Positions 50,990 to 59,862 are shown, counted from the stretch's first letter. The stretch: 64,000 nt of DNA from S012-113 sp965368405 (GCA_965368405.1 CBDUMS010000002.1:1-64000); one strand, 5' to 3'. Notes: a model not told the origin generated them from the letters alone. Numbers and translations: made by a program.

Positions 50990-52843
50990 ATGTTTCGTAT
51001 AACTTTTTTGTGTTTTTTTATTGTTCTCTTGAGTTTTCAAGCAGAAGCCCAAAAGGTCAAGTATAAAGACCTTTTCATCCTATTGAAGGCCGAGAACTAT
51101 CAGGATGCTGATCCTTATCTTCGTCTATACCTTACTCAGGATCCGGAGGACCCCCATGCAAATTATTCAATGGGAAAGATGCTATTGGAGTATCTCCACC
51201 AAGGAGATGTATTAATTGAAGGTGATCAATTAATGGATTTAGCGGATTCATCCTTATTATACTTTACGAGAGCCTTAAATCTAACATCGGAGAAGTTTGT
51301 AAAGAAAAATGATGATAGCTACTACGCAGATTTCCGAAGAAGAGATATGCGATCAGGAAAATTTGAGGTTAAGTTTAGTGATGTTCAACTCGACATGGAG
51401 GAGAAAATTGCTGAAGTTACCAAGTTTAAGGCCGACCTTGAGCTTATAAAAAAGCATTTTGCAATAGGTAGAGATATGTATCAATGGTGCCATGATTCTT
51501 TTAAATCTTTGGCCGAAACGATGCAAAATGAGAACATGCTATTTTTTACCGCTACCCTCGATGATGTCGATGCTATAAAAATGCTGGCAATTAAATACGA
51601 TTCAGCCTTATATCATCTTAACACCTATCGTTCTTTAATGGCTGGGATGGGCGGTAATACTACTGTTCAGGACTTAGAGCCAATCGAAATTAAGTCATAC
51701 CCCGAAGATGGCCTCGATTCCGCTAACTTTTATGCTGCGACCATTAAGGTTGTAGACTATAAAACCTGGTCATTTGCTATTTCTGATAAAATCCTTCGCC
51801 AGATAATCCCATTGAAGAAACGATTAATAGCCTTCGATGAGCGAGTTGAAGAATTACATGACCATGTGGTACATGACTCCCTTGATAAGCGCGATGAGGT
51901 TTTTCAGTTGGCGACGCAAAATGTTGGTCGTGATTTAGAAGATTATATGGAAACTAGCCTTCCGGGTGCAATATTTAATTATAGGATTTCAGAAATAAAT
52001 TATCATTCAGCGGTGAATTACTGGGTGAGTGAAGTGGCAGATACCCTGCATATCGGACTAAAACTAGACGTATTGCAAGGGTTTGGCCGCCAAATAGAAG
52101 GAATGAATAAGTTGCTGGTTAAACTAAATGAAGCGAATAACCCAGAACAGCAGCGTATGTTCAACAATTATATCACAGCTCGCTATACTGATGTTCCAGG
52201 GGTTAATGCTTTTATTAAGGATCAGGTCGCAACGGTACAATCTGACAGTACCCATCTGTGGGAGTGGATTGCCGGTTTAGAAGCATTAGATGAAATTGCC
52301 ATTTGGAAAGATGATAGTATATCACTAATTCCCGGTAACTCCATAGAAGATGCTACGAATGGTGTTTATACCACTGTAATTGTAGATTCATTAGCGGAGC
52401 GAACAATCGGCTTCTATTCATGGCATCAGAAGGGTGATTCCTTATTTATGGCCTTCGGAGTTTCTCCTTCTAGTCGTGAAATAGACACCTTGTATGTTAT
52501 TGATGTTGATCCGCTGTTGGTAGATGTTACCACGCCGGTACCGGATTACCTGGTAGATAGTTTAGGTATAGGACAACATATTTGGATGCTGCATTCGTTA
52601 AATGCTAATGACTCAGATATGTACACTATTCAAGTTTTTGTCTCTGACTTAACTGTTGGATTGGGTTGGTCTAAAGAATTTGAAGTGCCAGAAGTCCCTA
52701 CAAAATCTAGTGTTGATTTCGATACTAATCTTATCAGACTGCTGAATAGTGAAGATGCCGAGGTATTGGTGCTCGACCGCAATGAAGGTATCGTCGTTGA
52801 ACCCAAAGTGGCAGGGGGTGAAGATGAAGAACCTGATAATTAA
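50990..52843 (+). CDS. Large exported protein of unknown function
   Basis: The start is ATG 50990; a TTG at 50981 would add three residues. This 617-residue protein has a Sec signal peptide (MFRITFLCFFIVLLSFQAEAQ). The first part (DLFILLKAENYQDADPYLRLYL, HANYSMGKMLLEYL, SLLYFTRALNL) has TPR-like character, a long helical middle follows, and a beta-rich, Asp-rich C-terminus ends in an acidic tail (GGEDEEPDN). There is no sorting domain, lipobox or other membrane helix, so it is probably periplasmic. It resembles no enzyme I recognise. It diverges from the TlpA-like gene, with 125 bases between the starts. It is long and intact, so it is a real gene. Confidence 0.75.
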   Translation: MFRITFLCFFIVLLSFQAEAQKVKYKDLFILLKAENYQDADPYLRLYLTQDPEDPHANYSMGKMLLEYLHQGDVLIEGDQLMDLADSSLLYFTRALNLTSEKFVKKNDDSYYADFRRRDMRSGKFEVKFSDVQLDMEEKIAEVTKFKADLELIKKHFAIGRDMYQWCHDSFKSLAETMQNENMLFFTATLDDVDAIKMLAIKYDSALYHLNTYRSLMAGMGGNTTVQDLEPIEIKSYPEDGLDSANFYAATIKVVDYKTWSFAISDKILRQIIPLKKRLIAFDERVEELHDHVVHDSLDKRDEVFQLATQNVGRDLEDYMETSLPGAIFNYRISEINYHSAVNYWVSEVADTLHIGLKLDVLQGFGRQIEGMNKLLVKLNEANNPEQQRMFNNYITARYTDVPGVNAFIKDQVATVQSDSTHLWEWIAGLEALDEIAIWKDDSISLIPGNSIEDATNGVYTTVIVDSLAERTIGFYSWHQKGDSLFMAFGVSPSSREIDTLYVIDVDPLLVDVTTPVPDYLVDSLGIGQHIWMLHSLNANDSDMYTIQVFVSDLTVGLGWSKEFEVPEVPTKSSVDFDTNLIRLLNSEDAEVLVLDRNEGIVVEPKVAGGEDEEPDN

Positions 52844-52846
52844 GCT

Positions 52847-53653
52847 CTAGCTTAATTTAGTTTTCAAATACCTTCTCGTCATTAGTTTTTCGAATAGAGC
52901 AGGAAAGAATCGGTGCATAAATGAAGTGCCCAAACCAATTCCAGATAAAATCTTTCGATTTTTTCTTTTTTTAATTACATCAATAAACTGATGTGCAACA
53001 GTTTCGAGCGGCATGCGCTTAAAGCCCTCTCGTATTGGCATTTTTTCTACTTCTCCTTTGCTGTTAAGGAAGGTTTTCTCAGCATCGTTTTCAGCAAACC
53101 CAACATAGATAAGCCCTATATGTACCTCTGTATTGGCCAATTCTATTCTTAGCGATTGCGTAAGTGCAGTTAAAGCCATTTTTGAGGCTGAGTATGCAGA
53201 GAACTCTGGTAGCCCCATGAACCCAGCAATACTACCAGTAAATATTATACTGCCTTTAGTTTCTTTAATATAAGGTAGGGCTGCCTGTGTTGGATAGAGT
53301 ACACCTAATATGTTCGTATGAAAAACCTTTTCAAATACCTTGAGATCGGTGTTTTCAATTTTACCTTCCATCGCTAGCCCGGCATTATTGACTAAGACAT
53401 CAATTCTACCAAAGGTGTCTAGTGTCTTTTTTACCAGCAGCTCCGATCCCTCTTTCTCACCAATATCGCAGGAAATGGCAATTGTTTTAATACCGTATTG
53501 ATCAACTTCTTCTTTAGCTGCATTAAGTCGCTCCACATTGCGTCCATTCAGAACAATATTAGCTCCTAATTGCGCCAATGCCTTTGCTAAAGCGAGCCCA
53601 ATACCTCGACTAGACCCGGTGATGATAACGACTTTATTCTTGAAGTCTTTCAT
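52847..53653 (-). CDS. Short-chain dehydrogenase/reductase
   Basis: This 268-residue SDR has the Rossmann motif GSSRGIGLALAKAL (about 13-26), the NNAG motif (VLVNNAGLA), the catalytic Ser in FTGSIAG and YSASKMAL with the Tyr and Lys. The C-terminal third (IREGFKRMPLETVAHQFIDV; GTSFMHRFFPALFEKLMTRR) is typical of the membrane-associated, lipid- or sterol-like SDRs. The NAD(P)-linked substrate is unknown. Its ATG overlaps the stop of the upstream epimerase-like gene by four bases (ATGA), so translation is coupled. It is last of the five-gene unit that begins with moaC. Confidence 0.9.
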   Translation of the reverse strand: MKDFKNKVVIITGSSRGIGLALAKALAQLGANIVLNGRNVERLNAAKEEVDQYGIKTIAISCDIGEKEGSELLVKKTLDTFGRIDVLVNNAGLAMEGKIENTDLKVFEKVFHTNILGVLYPTQAALPYIKETKGSIIFTGSIAGFMGLPEFSAYSASKMALTALTQSLRIELANTEVHIGLIYVGFAENDAEKTFLNSKGEVEKMPIREGFKRMPLETVAHQFIDVIKKRKNRKILSGIGLGTSFMHRFFPALFEKLMTRRYLKTKLS

Positions 53654-54648
53654 CCATTTTTATTGTTCAGATAACCATTTTCTTTAAACCAATCGAAAGC
53701 TTCTTTCACAGCCTGTCGAATTGGAGTTTGTGGCATATCGAGTTCACGTACTGCTTTTGCCGCGGTATAATAGTTTGTTTCAAGGCTTATTCTGGCAACC
53801 GTTCTGCTTACGTTAGGTGTTTTTCCCGTAGCTCTGGCAATTAATTCAGCTATCGATCCAAATAAAAGGATAAACACCTTTGGCACATATAGTCTAGGTG
53901 GTTTAATTTTTAACTCTTTGGCAACCAGTTGATTAAAGGCCTTATAAGATAAGTTTTCATTAGCCATAATATAACATTGACCTGCCTCTCCTTGGGTTAG
54001 CCCATTACATGCTGCAATAGCTACGTCTTTAACGTAGACAAAATTTCTTCCCCCGGTGGTATAGCCTGGTACTTTCCCTTCATACAAAGCGATTAATAAT
54101 GCCCCACTGCTCGGTTTAGTATCATAAGGGCCAAGCATAAAAGTAGGGTTAAGTATTATAGCATCGAGGTTATCGGATTTTACGGCATTGAGGATGGCAA
54201 GTTGTGCTTCATATTTAGAGTCAATATAATCCAAACCAAACTTATGAGCAGTAAAAGGTTGTTCTTCATTTCCCGGTTTTTGCGCAGTTCCATTTGCAAA
54301 GGAGTTCGCTGTCCCAATCGACACTAATCTTTTGACCTTGCCCTTTAGAGCCGCATTGATAACGTTTTGTGTACCATTGATATTTACGGTTCTAATAGAT
54401 TCTGAGCGATAAGGCCAAATATTAGTGTTAGCCGCCGCATGAATGATGAAATCGCACCCATCAGCCCCATTACTAACACTCTCTGCATCGAGAATATCAC
54501 CATAGACCTTTTCGATTTTTAATTCATCGAGCGTTGGGACATCTCTTCCTTCCTGCAGAAATGCACGAACACTGTAATTTCTTTTTAATAGCTCCCTGAC
54601 AATATTATTGCCCAGAAATCCATCTGCTCCAGTAACAAAAACCTTCAT
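53650..54648 (-). CDS. NAD-dependent epimerase/dehydratase family protein (dihydroflavonol-reductase-like)
   Basis: The start is ATG 54648 (MKVFVTGADGFLGNNIVREL), 332 residues; the frame continues to a TTG at 54660 with four extra residues. It is an extended SDR with the NAD motif GADGFLGNN (about 7-15), catalytic YIDSKYEAQ and the NPTFMLGPYDTKPSSG segment. These enzymes reduce or dehydrogenate 3-beta-hydroxy or 2'-hydroxy groups on lipids and secondary metabolites. The substrate is unknown. It lies five bases after the Rof-like gene and overlaps the SDR gene, so it belongs to the same operon, though it has no clear place in molybdenum cofactor synthesis. Confidence 0.9.
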   Translation of the reverse strand: MKVFVTGADGFLGNNIVRELLKRNYSVRAFLQEGRDVPTLDELKIEKVYGDILDAESVSNGADGCDFIIHAAANTNIWPYRSESIRTVNINGTQNVINAALKGKVKRLVSIGTANSFANGTAQKPGNEEQPFTAHKFGLDYIDSKYEAQLAILNAVKSDNLDAIILNPTFMLGPYDTKPSSGALLIALYEGKVPGYTTGGRNFVYVKDVAIAACNGLTQGEAGQCYIMANENLSYKAFNQLVAKELKIKPPRLYVPKVFILLFGSIAELIARATGKTPNVSRTVARISLETNYYTAAKAVRELDMPQTPIRQAVKEAFDWFKENGYLNNKNG

Positions 54649-54653
54649 TGTAG

Positions 54654-54905
54654 TTAGCAACTTTTTTCGAGAAGAACGCCATTCAGGGAATGGATGTAAT
54701 CGAGGCGAATCTCTAAGTCATTGCCAAGCACTAACCACTCTACCTTATTCTTATTCTTGATATCTTTTATGATTATCCGCGCTTCTGTAAGCTTGTCTTT
54801 ATCCCAATAACTAAGATTTACTTCTTTCTTTAACGTGGCCGCTTCTTCCAGTCTGTCATAGAAAGAGCAATCAATAGGAAGATATGAATTATTAGGATTC
54901 AACAT
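54654..54905 (-). CDS. rof: Rof-like Rho-binding protein
   Basis: This 83-residue protein (start ATG 54905; ATG 54914 would add three residues) matches the pattern of E. coli Rof (YaeO): SYLPIDCSFYDRLEEA at the N-terminus, then KVEWLVLGNDLEIRLDYI. In E. coli Rof binds Rho near its primary RNA site and blocks Rho-dependent termination. Its start overlaps the end of the mobA-like gene by 14 bases, and the next gene begins five bases after its stop, so it is embedded in the molybdenum cofactor operon. Its length is normal for the family. That it acts on Rho here is inference from the sequence pattern, recalled from memory. Confidence 0.8.
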   Translation of the reverse strand: MLNPNNSYLPIDCSFYDRLEEAATLKKEVNLSYWDKDKLTEARIIIKDIKNKNKVEWLVLGNDLEIRLDYIHSLNGVLLEKSC

Positions 54906-56013
54906 CGAGTTCATTTAGCACTTCATGTAATTCATCGGGACTATTTACATTCTTTAAAGCCCGTGGATTACGATCTTTTATGAGCTCCACATCACTATTA
55001 ATTAACACTTTTCGTGGACAAGAGTATCCCTTCGCCAGGTAATTCAATAAAACAGGATATGCACGTGGCTCCCATATCGTAATCAAAGGCTCTGGAAATT
55101 CATTCTTTGGATCAATGAAACAGGTAGCAATTTTACTTTTATTCCGGTTTTTAATCAGCAGGGCTAACGTCTCCTTGTCAAGGAAGGGCAGATCTACAGC
55201 TACAACAAGCCATGCTGCATTGGGGTTCTCCTGAAAGGCACTAAGGATACCACCAAAGGGACCAAGTCCGATAAACTTATCGCTTATATAAGGAACCTTA
55301 AAGTGCTCTCCTTGCGCATCGTCGCGGACAGATGTGTAGACTTCCTTACACATTTTACCAACTTGCTCAAATAAATGTACATACTGAGGCTTATTGTCAT
55401 GAAAGATAAGTTGGCTTTTATCTTTCTTCATCCTCGTGCTTTTACCACCAACGAGTACCAAGCCATTTAATTGAGGCTCACGAGTAACTACAAAATCTTG
55501 AATATGTTTTACAATCAATTCAACTTGAGTCCGTGTTACCATTTTGTATGGCTGATTAGCGAGGTGCTCTAGAAGATAATCAGGCATGCTCATGCCATCT
55601 TCCAGAATAATCAGTGACACATTCTGTAGTTTTTCTAATTTTTTCTCGAGCGACTTATCTGGGTGAATCCAAGCGATTTGAGTCTCGGCCCTAAAATGAT
55701 TGCCATTAACGAGAACCAAGTCGGCATCGTTAAAATAATGGTCCTTGCTTTCCTTTGTAATCAGCGAATAATGGCTGATCTTATTCGTTAATTGAGAATT
55801 TACACCATAATCCAGCGAAGACCAATCATCACTTTCTACAGCATGATGATCTGCGTCGATATAGGCTAATTCGAGTTCAGAATTCAGTAAAGGACCAAGT
55901 TCTGCAACAAGCTTTTTAATCTCACCGCAGGGTGCGCCGAGGATTGCTATTTCATTGCGTCCGAAGCGTCCACCAATTGGCTTTACTAAGTTTTTATGTT
56001 TTTGATGTTTCAC
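54892..56013 (-). CDS. Molybdenum cofactor guanylyltransferase (MobA-like) with extra N-terminal domain
   Basis: This 373-residue protein starts with GTG. The C-terminal 190 residues are MobA-like: LVLVGGKSTRMKKDKSQL (186-202, the nucleotide-binding LxGGxSxRMxxDK motif), GPFGGILSAF and AVDLPFL. MobA attaches GMP to molybdopterin in the cytosol. The first about 180 residues resemble MobB in order (a P-loop-position segment AILGAPCGEIKKL, then ELAYIDADHH and DADLVLVNGNHF). The expected GKT/S phosphate-binding residues are absent, so it looks like a degenerate MobB-like domain. It overlaps moaC by four bases (GTGA). A MobA that also binds a partner through this domain is plausible but unproved. 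Confidence 0.85.
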   Translation of the reverse strand: MKHQKHKNLVKPIGGRFGRNEIAILGAPCGEIKKLVAELGPLLNSELELAYIDADHHAVESDDWSSLDYGVNSQLTNKISHYSLITKESKDHYFNDADLVLVNGNHFRAETQIAWIHPDKSLEKKLEKLQNVSLIILEDGMSMPDYLLEHLANQPYKMVTRTQVELIVKHIQDFVVTREPQLNGLVLVGGKSTRMKKDKSQLIFHDNKPQYVHLFEQVGKMCKEVYTSVRDDAQGEHFKVPYISDKFIGLGPFGGILSAFQENPNAAWLVVAVDLPFLDKETLALLIKNRNKSKIATCFIDPKNEFPEPLITIWEPRAYPVLLNYLAKGYSCPRKVLINSDVELIKDRNPRALKNVNSPDELHEVLNELDVES

Positions 56014-56486
56014 TGATGTCTGTGGTAATCTGATTTGCCCCCTGTTTTTTCAATAAGGCGCGTATTCGTAATTTCAATTTCTTTACTCATGGCTTTACAC
56101 ATATCATAGATAGTAATGGCTGCAATGCTTGCACCTGTAATCGCTTCCATCTCAATCCCTGTTTTAGCCGTTACCTTTGTAGTGCAGGTTATAACAGCTT
56201 CGTGGCCTTCAATTTTAATGCTGATTTTACAATTATCTAAACCTATCGGATGACAAAATGGAATTAAGTCAGCCGTTTTTTTTGCTCCTTGAGTACCAGC
56301 AATGATTGCTGTTTGGAAAACAGGTCCTTTTTTCGTGTAGAGTTCGTCGTTTTGCAGCAGTTCAATGATCTGTTTACCCAATTTAACCCTCGATTCCGCT
56401 ACCGCCGTTCTTAATGTAACGGTTTTCTCAGAGACATCGACCATGGTAGGGTCGCCTTTACTATCCACATGTGATAATTTGCCCAT
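56010..56486 (-). CDS. moaC: Cyclic pyranopterin monophosphate synthase
   Basis: This 158-residue protein has the full MoaC set: LSHVDSKGDPTMVDVSEK at the N-terminus, the KKTADLIPFCHPIGLDNCKI active-site segment, and TGIEMEAITGASIAAITIYDMCKAM. It makes cyclic pyranopterin monophosphate from the MoaA product in molybdenum cofactor synthesis. It is first of the five-gene minus-strand unit. moaA, moaD, moaE and moeB are not in the window. A -7-like element lies 18 bases upstream (56504-56511). Confidence 0.95.
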   Translation of the reverse strand: MGKLSHVDSKGDPTMVDVSEKTVTLRTAVAESRVKLGKQIIELLQNDELYTKKGPVFQTAIIAGTQGAKKTADLIPFCHPIGLDNCKISIKIEGHEAVITCTTKVTAKTGIEMEAITGASIAAITIYDMCKAMSKEIEITNTRLIEKTGGKSDYHRHQ

Positions 56487-56503
56487 AATTCACCTTTGAA
56501 GAA

Positions 56504-56511
56504 CAAAAATA
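56504..56511 (-). promoter_or_regulatory. Candidate -7 promoter element for the moaC operon
   Basis: CAAAAATA reads TATTTTTG on the minus strand, a full TAnnTTTG match 18 bases before the ATG. No -33 is seen. Confidence 0.35.
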
Positions 56512-56590
56512 GCTAATTACTTAATGAAGGTAAGGCTTATTTCCTTGAATAGATGTGTGCTAAATCACAATATTGAGCAGGGTGGTATAG

Positions 56591-56598
56591 TATATTTG
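56591..56598 (+). promoter_or_regulatory. Candidate -7 promoter element for moeA
   Basis: TATATTTG matches TAnnTTTG, 16 bases before the ATG at 56615. It is divergent to the moaC -7 motif 80 bases away. Confidence 0.4.
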
Positions 56599-56614
56599 TA
56601 ATAAATAATTAGTG

Positions 56615-57808
56615 ATGATTAGTGTTGAGCAAGTTGATGAGTTAATAGGTGAGCACGTATTAACATTAGGAACAGAAAAAGTATCCTTTGAGCAATCCTT
56701 AGGTCGGATATTGAAACAGGAGGTGGTTGCAGATCGTGATTTTCCACCCTTTAACCGAGTGATGATGGACGGAATCGCCATTCAGTATTCCTCTTTTGCG
56801 AATGGCAAATCTAAATTTGAAATTGAAGGATTGGCGGCGGCAGGGTCTCCGCCTATGACGTTGAAGAATAGTGCAAACTGTATCGAGGTTATGACGGGGG
56901 CTGTGATGCCTGCCAATGCTGATACAGTGATTAAATACGAAGAGGTTGATCTTGTGGATGGCCATGCAATACTAAAAAGTGACATCGCAATTAAAGAGGG
57001 GCAGCATATCCATTTAAAAGGAACCGACAGACAGAAGGGGACACAACTACTAAGCAGCGAAAGAATTATTACAGCGGCCGAGATAGCAGTATTGGCTACC
57101 GTGGGCTGTGATAAAGTTGAAGTGGCGTGTTTGCCTAAAATTGCTGTAATTGCGACAGGTGACGAATTAGTGGATGTAGACATGGCGCCTAAACCGCATC
57201 AGATTAGAAAATCGAATGTTCACTCCCTGGTTGCAGCGCTTCAGAACAAGGGCTTTAAGGCAGACATCTATCATTTTCTTGATGATAAGAAAAGCCTAAA
57301 TGCTGGGTTGGAGGGGATATTAAAGCACTATAATGTTGTTGTTCTCAGCGGTGGAGTGTCCAAAGGCAAGCTCGACTATGTGCCGGAAATTCTTACTCAT
57401 CTAGGCGTTAACAAAGAATTCCATTTTGTTAAGCAGCGGCCGGGCAAACCATTTTGGTTTGGGCGGTATAAAACAGGGGTAGTTTTTGCGCTACCGGGTA
57501 ACCCTGTTTCAACCTTTGTAGGGATGACGCGCTATGTACTCCCATTTTTATACCGCAACACAGGCATTTTGGCAACCAAGGCCAAAGCGGTTCTTACAGA
57601 AGATTTCAGTTTTAAGCCTAACCTAACTTATTTTTTACAAGTGAAGTTAGCCTATAATGCCGAGGGTAAATTAATGGCAATGCCTGTGCCCGGCCAGGGT
57701 TCCGGCGACCTCGCTAACCTGCTTGATGCTGATGCTTTCCTTGAACTACCGGCAGACCGAACTGATTTTAAGAAAGGCGATGTTTTTGATTGCTTTACCT
57801 ATCGCTAG
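56615..57808 (+). CDS. moeA: Molybdopterin molybdenumtransferase
   Basis: This 397-residue protein (start ATG 56615; a GTG at 56612 also fits) has the MoeA domains in order: the N-terminal domain with RVMMDGIAIQYSS, GAVMPANADTVIKYEE, domain III with IAVIATGDELVDV and VVVLSGGVSKGKLDYVPE, and LPGNPVSTFVGM. It inserts molybdate into adenylylated molybdopterin in the cytosol. The usual SAMDGYA motif reads VMMDGIA here, a conservative change that keeps the MDG core. It diverges from moaC across 128 bases with -7 motifs facing both ways, so both arms may be coregulated. Confidence 0.94.
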   Translation: MISVEQVDELIGEHVLTLGTEKVSFEQSLGRILKQEVVADRDFPPFNRVMMDGIAIQYSSFANGKSKFEIEGLAAAGSPPMTLKNSANCIEVMTGAVMPANADTVIKYEEVDLVDGHAILKSDIAIKEGQHIHLKGTDRQKGTQLLSSERIITAAEIAVLATVGCDKVEVACLPKIAVIATGDELVDVDMAPKPHQIRKSNVHSLVAALQNKGFKADIYHFLDDKKSLNAGLEGILKHYNVVVLSGGVSKGKLDYVPEILTHLGVNKEFHFVKQRPGKPFWFGRYKTGVVFALPGNPVSTFVGMTRYVLPFLYRNTGILATKAKAVLTEDFSFKPNLTYFLQVKLAYNAEGKLMAMPVPGQGSGDLANLLDADAFLELPADRTDFKKGDVFDCFTYR

Positions 57809-57811
57809 GAC

Positions 57812-58411
57812 TTAGGAAAACAATTCCGTTTGTGCTGGCAGTAGTTGGAAACTCATTCGATGATAAGGGGAGGGGCCATGCAGTTTGATGTTGTTGCGGT
57901 GTTCTATCGTGGGATATCCTTTGTTACGCTCCCAACCATAAACTGGATACTCTTCAGCCAGACTTTGCATTAATTCATCACGATAGGTTTTTGCTAAAAC
58001 AGATGCCGCGGCTATCGATAGGTATTTAGAATCCCCTTTTACTATACATTGGTGCTCAATAGATTTATATTGGTTAAACCGATTACCGTCGATAAGTAGT
58101 AGCTCGGGTACATGCTGAAGCTGTTCAATCGCTCTATGCATTGCAAGAAAGGAAGCATTTAGAATATTTATTTCATCAATTTCTTTATGGTCTACTAGGC
58201 CCACCGCTGAGGTAATTGCATCCCTGTAAATGTCATCCCTACACAGTAATCGATGTTTTTCACTTAATTTTTTAGAGTCGTTCAGCGCAGCATTTTTGTA
58301 GTCTTTAGGAAGAATTACAGCTGCAGCAACCACTGGTCCGGCCAGACAGCCTCTTCCGGCTTCATCACAGCCGGCTTCAATTTTAGTTTCTGAATAAGAT
58401 GAATGAAGCAT
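57812..58411 (-). CDS. rnhB: Ribonuclease HII
   Basis: This 199-residue protein has the RNase HII catalytic acids: Asp18 and Glu19 in GCDEAGRGCLAGPVVAAAV, the second Asp in LLIDGN (about 107), and the KGDSKYLSIAAASVLAKTYRD segment with the other. It cuts the RNA strand of RNA/DNA hybrids and removes single ribonucleotides from DNA. Length is normal. It converges on moeA with only a few bases between stops and diverges from the MATE gene. Confidence 0.95.
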   Translation of the reverse strand: MLHSSYSETKIEAGCDEAGRGCLAGPVVAAAVILPKDYKNAALNDSKKLSEKHRLLCRDDIYRDAITSAVGLVDHKEIDEINILNASFLAMHRAIEQLQHVPELLLIDGNRFNQYKSIEHQCIVKGDSKYLSIAAASVLAKTYRDELMQSLAEEYPVYGWERNKGYPTIEHRNNIKLHGPSPYHRMSFQLLPAQTELFS

Positions 58412-58457
58412 CAGGCAATAATAATGCGTTTACATTTTTTAAGTAGCGAAACTGGTC

Positions 58458-58465
58458 TAGTTTTG
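58458..58465 (+). promoter_or_regulatory. Candidate -7 promoter element for the MATE gene
   Basis: TAGTTTTG matches TAnnTTTG, 20 bases before the ATG at 58486. A T-run lies near the -33 position without a clear TTTG. Confidence 0.3.
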
Positions 58466-58485
58466 TCCGCCTGCTAATCAACCAC

Positions 58486-59823
58486 ATGACTTTACAAGAG
58501 CACTTAAAAACAAATGTAAACCTGGCATTGCCAGTAATGCTTAGTCAGTTCGGGCAAGTAATGGTGGGCGTTGCCGATAATATGATGGTGGGGCAAGTGG
58601 GTTATATACCTTTAGCAGGTGCCTCGTTGGGCAATGCAATTTTTTTCTTCTTCATGGTTTTTGGGCTGGGAATGTCGTTCGCAATTACCCCATTAGTTGG
58701 TTTTGCCGATGGTGAAGGAGATCAGAAAAAATGCGGAGAGGTCTTACGTCATGGCCTAATCGTAAATAGCTTGCTCGGTGTATTGCTTTTCGCACTTGTG
58801 ATGATTTCGGCTAATTATCTACACTTATTTGGTCAGGAAGCTGCAGTAGTAGAGCAGGCAGGCCCCTATATGTATGTAATTGGCTTTTCGATGGTGCCTT
58901 TTCTGGTCTTTCAGTCCTTTAGACAGTTTAGCGAAGGTTTGTCGATGACAAAGACCCCTATGATGGTTTCGGTTAGCATGAACCTTCTTAATATCTTTCT
59001 CAATTACCTCCTCATCTATGGTAAATTCGGATTCCCAGAGCTGGGTCTGTTAGGTGCTGGAATTGCCACGCTTATTGCAAGAACTATGATGGCAATCGTT
59101 ATGACCTATCATGTTCTAACCAGCCATCGCTATAAACCTTTTCTATCAACCCTTGGTTTAAAAAACCTTGATCGGTCCATGATCAAAGACTTGTTACGAA
59201 TAGGCATACCAGCTGGTCTTCAGTTTGTTTTTGAGGTTGGTGCCTTTAGTATGGCTGCTATTATGATGGGGTGGATTGGAGCTCCTGCGCAGGCAGCGCA
59301 TCAAATAGCCATAAACCTGGCCTCAATAACTTATATGACGGTATCGGGGCTGGGAGCCGCCGCCGCAATCAGGGTGGGCAACCAGCTTGGTAGGCGCGAC
59401 TACCCGACGATGAAAAAGGCAGCAATAACCTTAATATTAATGGGTGTAGCTTTAATGATTCTTTTTGCAGCGGTTTTTGTGCTGGCCAAAGATTATTTAC
59501 CCTTTTTGTATAATAATGAGGTAGAGGTGGTCACTATTGCTTCATCGCTGCTCGTCTATGCGGCATTATTTCAGATATCGGATGGAGTACAGGTAATTTC
59601 TCTTGGTGCATTACGTGGCATGAAAGATGTTAAAATTCCAACCATAATCTCTTTCATCGCATACTGGGTAATAGCTCTTCCGTTGGGGTATTACTTAACT
59701 TTTGTACTGGATTATGGACCTAATGGAATTTGGTTTTCTCTTTTCCTTGGTCTCACCATTGCCGCAGTTTGGGTAATAATTCGCTTTAATAAACTCGCAA
59801 ATCAACAAATCGCTAGAGGCTAA
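58486..59823 (+). CDS. MATE-family efflux transporter
   Basis: This 445-residue protein has twelve predicted membrane helices arranged as two six-helix bundles. N-terminal motifs include LALPVMLSQFGQVMVGVADNMMVG and GASLGNAIFFFFMVFGLGMSF, and the C-terminal half has the matching GAFSMAAIMMGWIGAPAQAAHQIA. It resembles the NorM-type cation/drug antiporters that expel organic cations or nitrogenous compounds with Na+ or H+. The substrate is unknown. It is first gene of a plus-strand run with the thioesterase and the epimerase, with short gaps. Confidence 0.93.
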   Translation: MTLQEHLKTNVNLALPVMLSQFGQVMVGVADNMMVGQVGYIPLAGASLGNAIFFFFMVFGLGMSFAITPLVGFADGEGDQKKCGEVLRHGLIVNSLLGVLLFALVMISANYLHLFGQEAAVVEQAGPYMYVIGFSMVPFLVFQSFRQFSEGLSMTKTPMMVSVSMNLLNIFLNYLLIYGKFGFPELGLLGAGIATLIARTMMAIVMTYHVLTSHRYKPFLSTLGLKNLDRSMIKDLLRIGIPAGLQFVFEVGAFSMAAIMMGWIGAPAQAAHQIAINLASITYMTVSGLGAAAAIRVGNQLGRRDYPTMKKAAITLILMGVALMILFAAVFVLAKDYLPFLYNNEVEVVTIASSLLVYAALFQISDGVQVISLGALRGMKDVKIPTIISFIAYWVIALPLGYYLTFVLDYGPNGIWFSLFLGLTIAAVWVIIRFNKLANQQIARG

Positions 59824-59862
59824 GCAGTTTTGATTATCAGAGATGGAGTTGTATTTTCGGTT

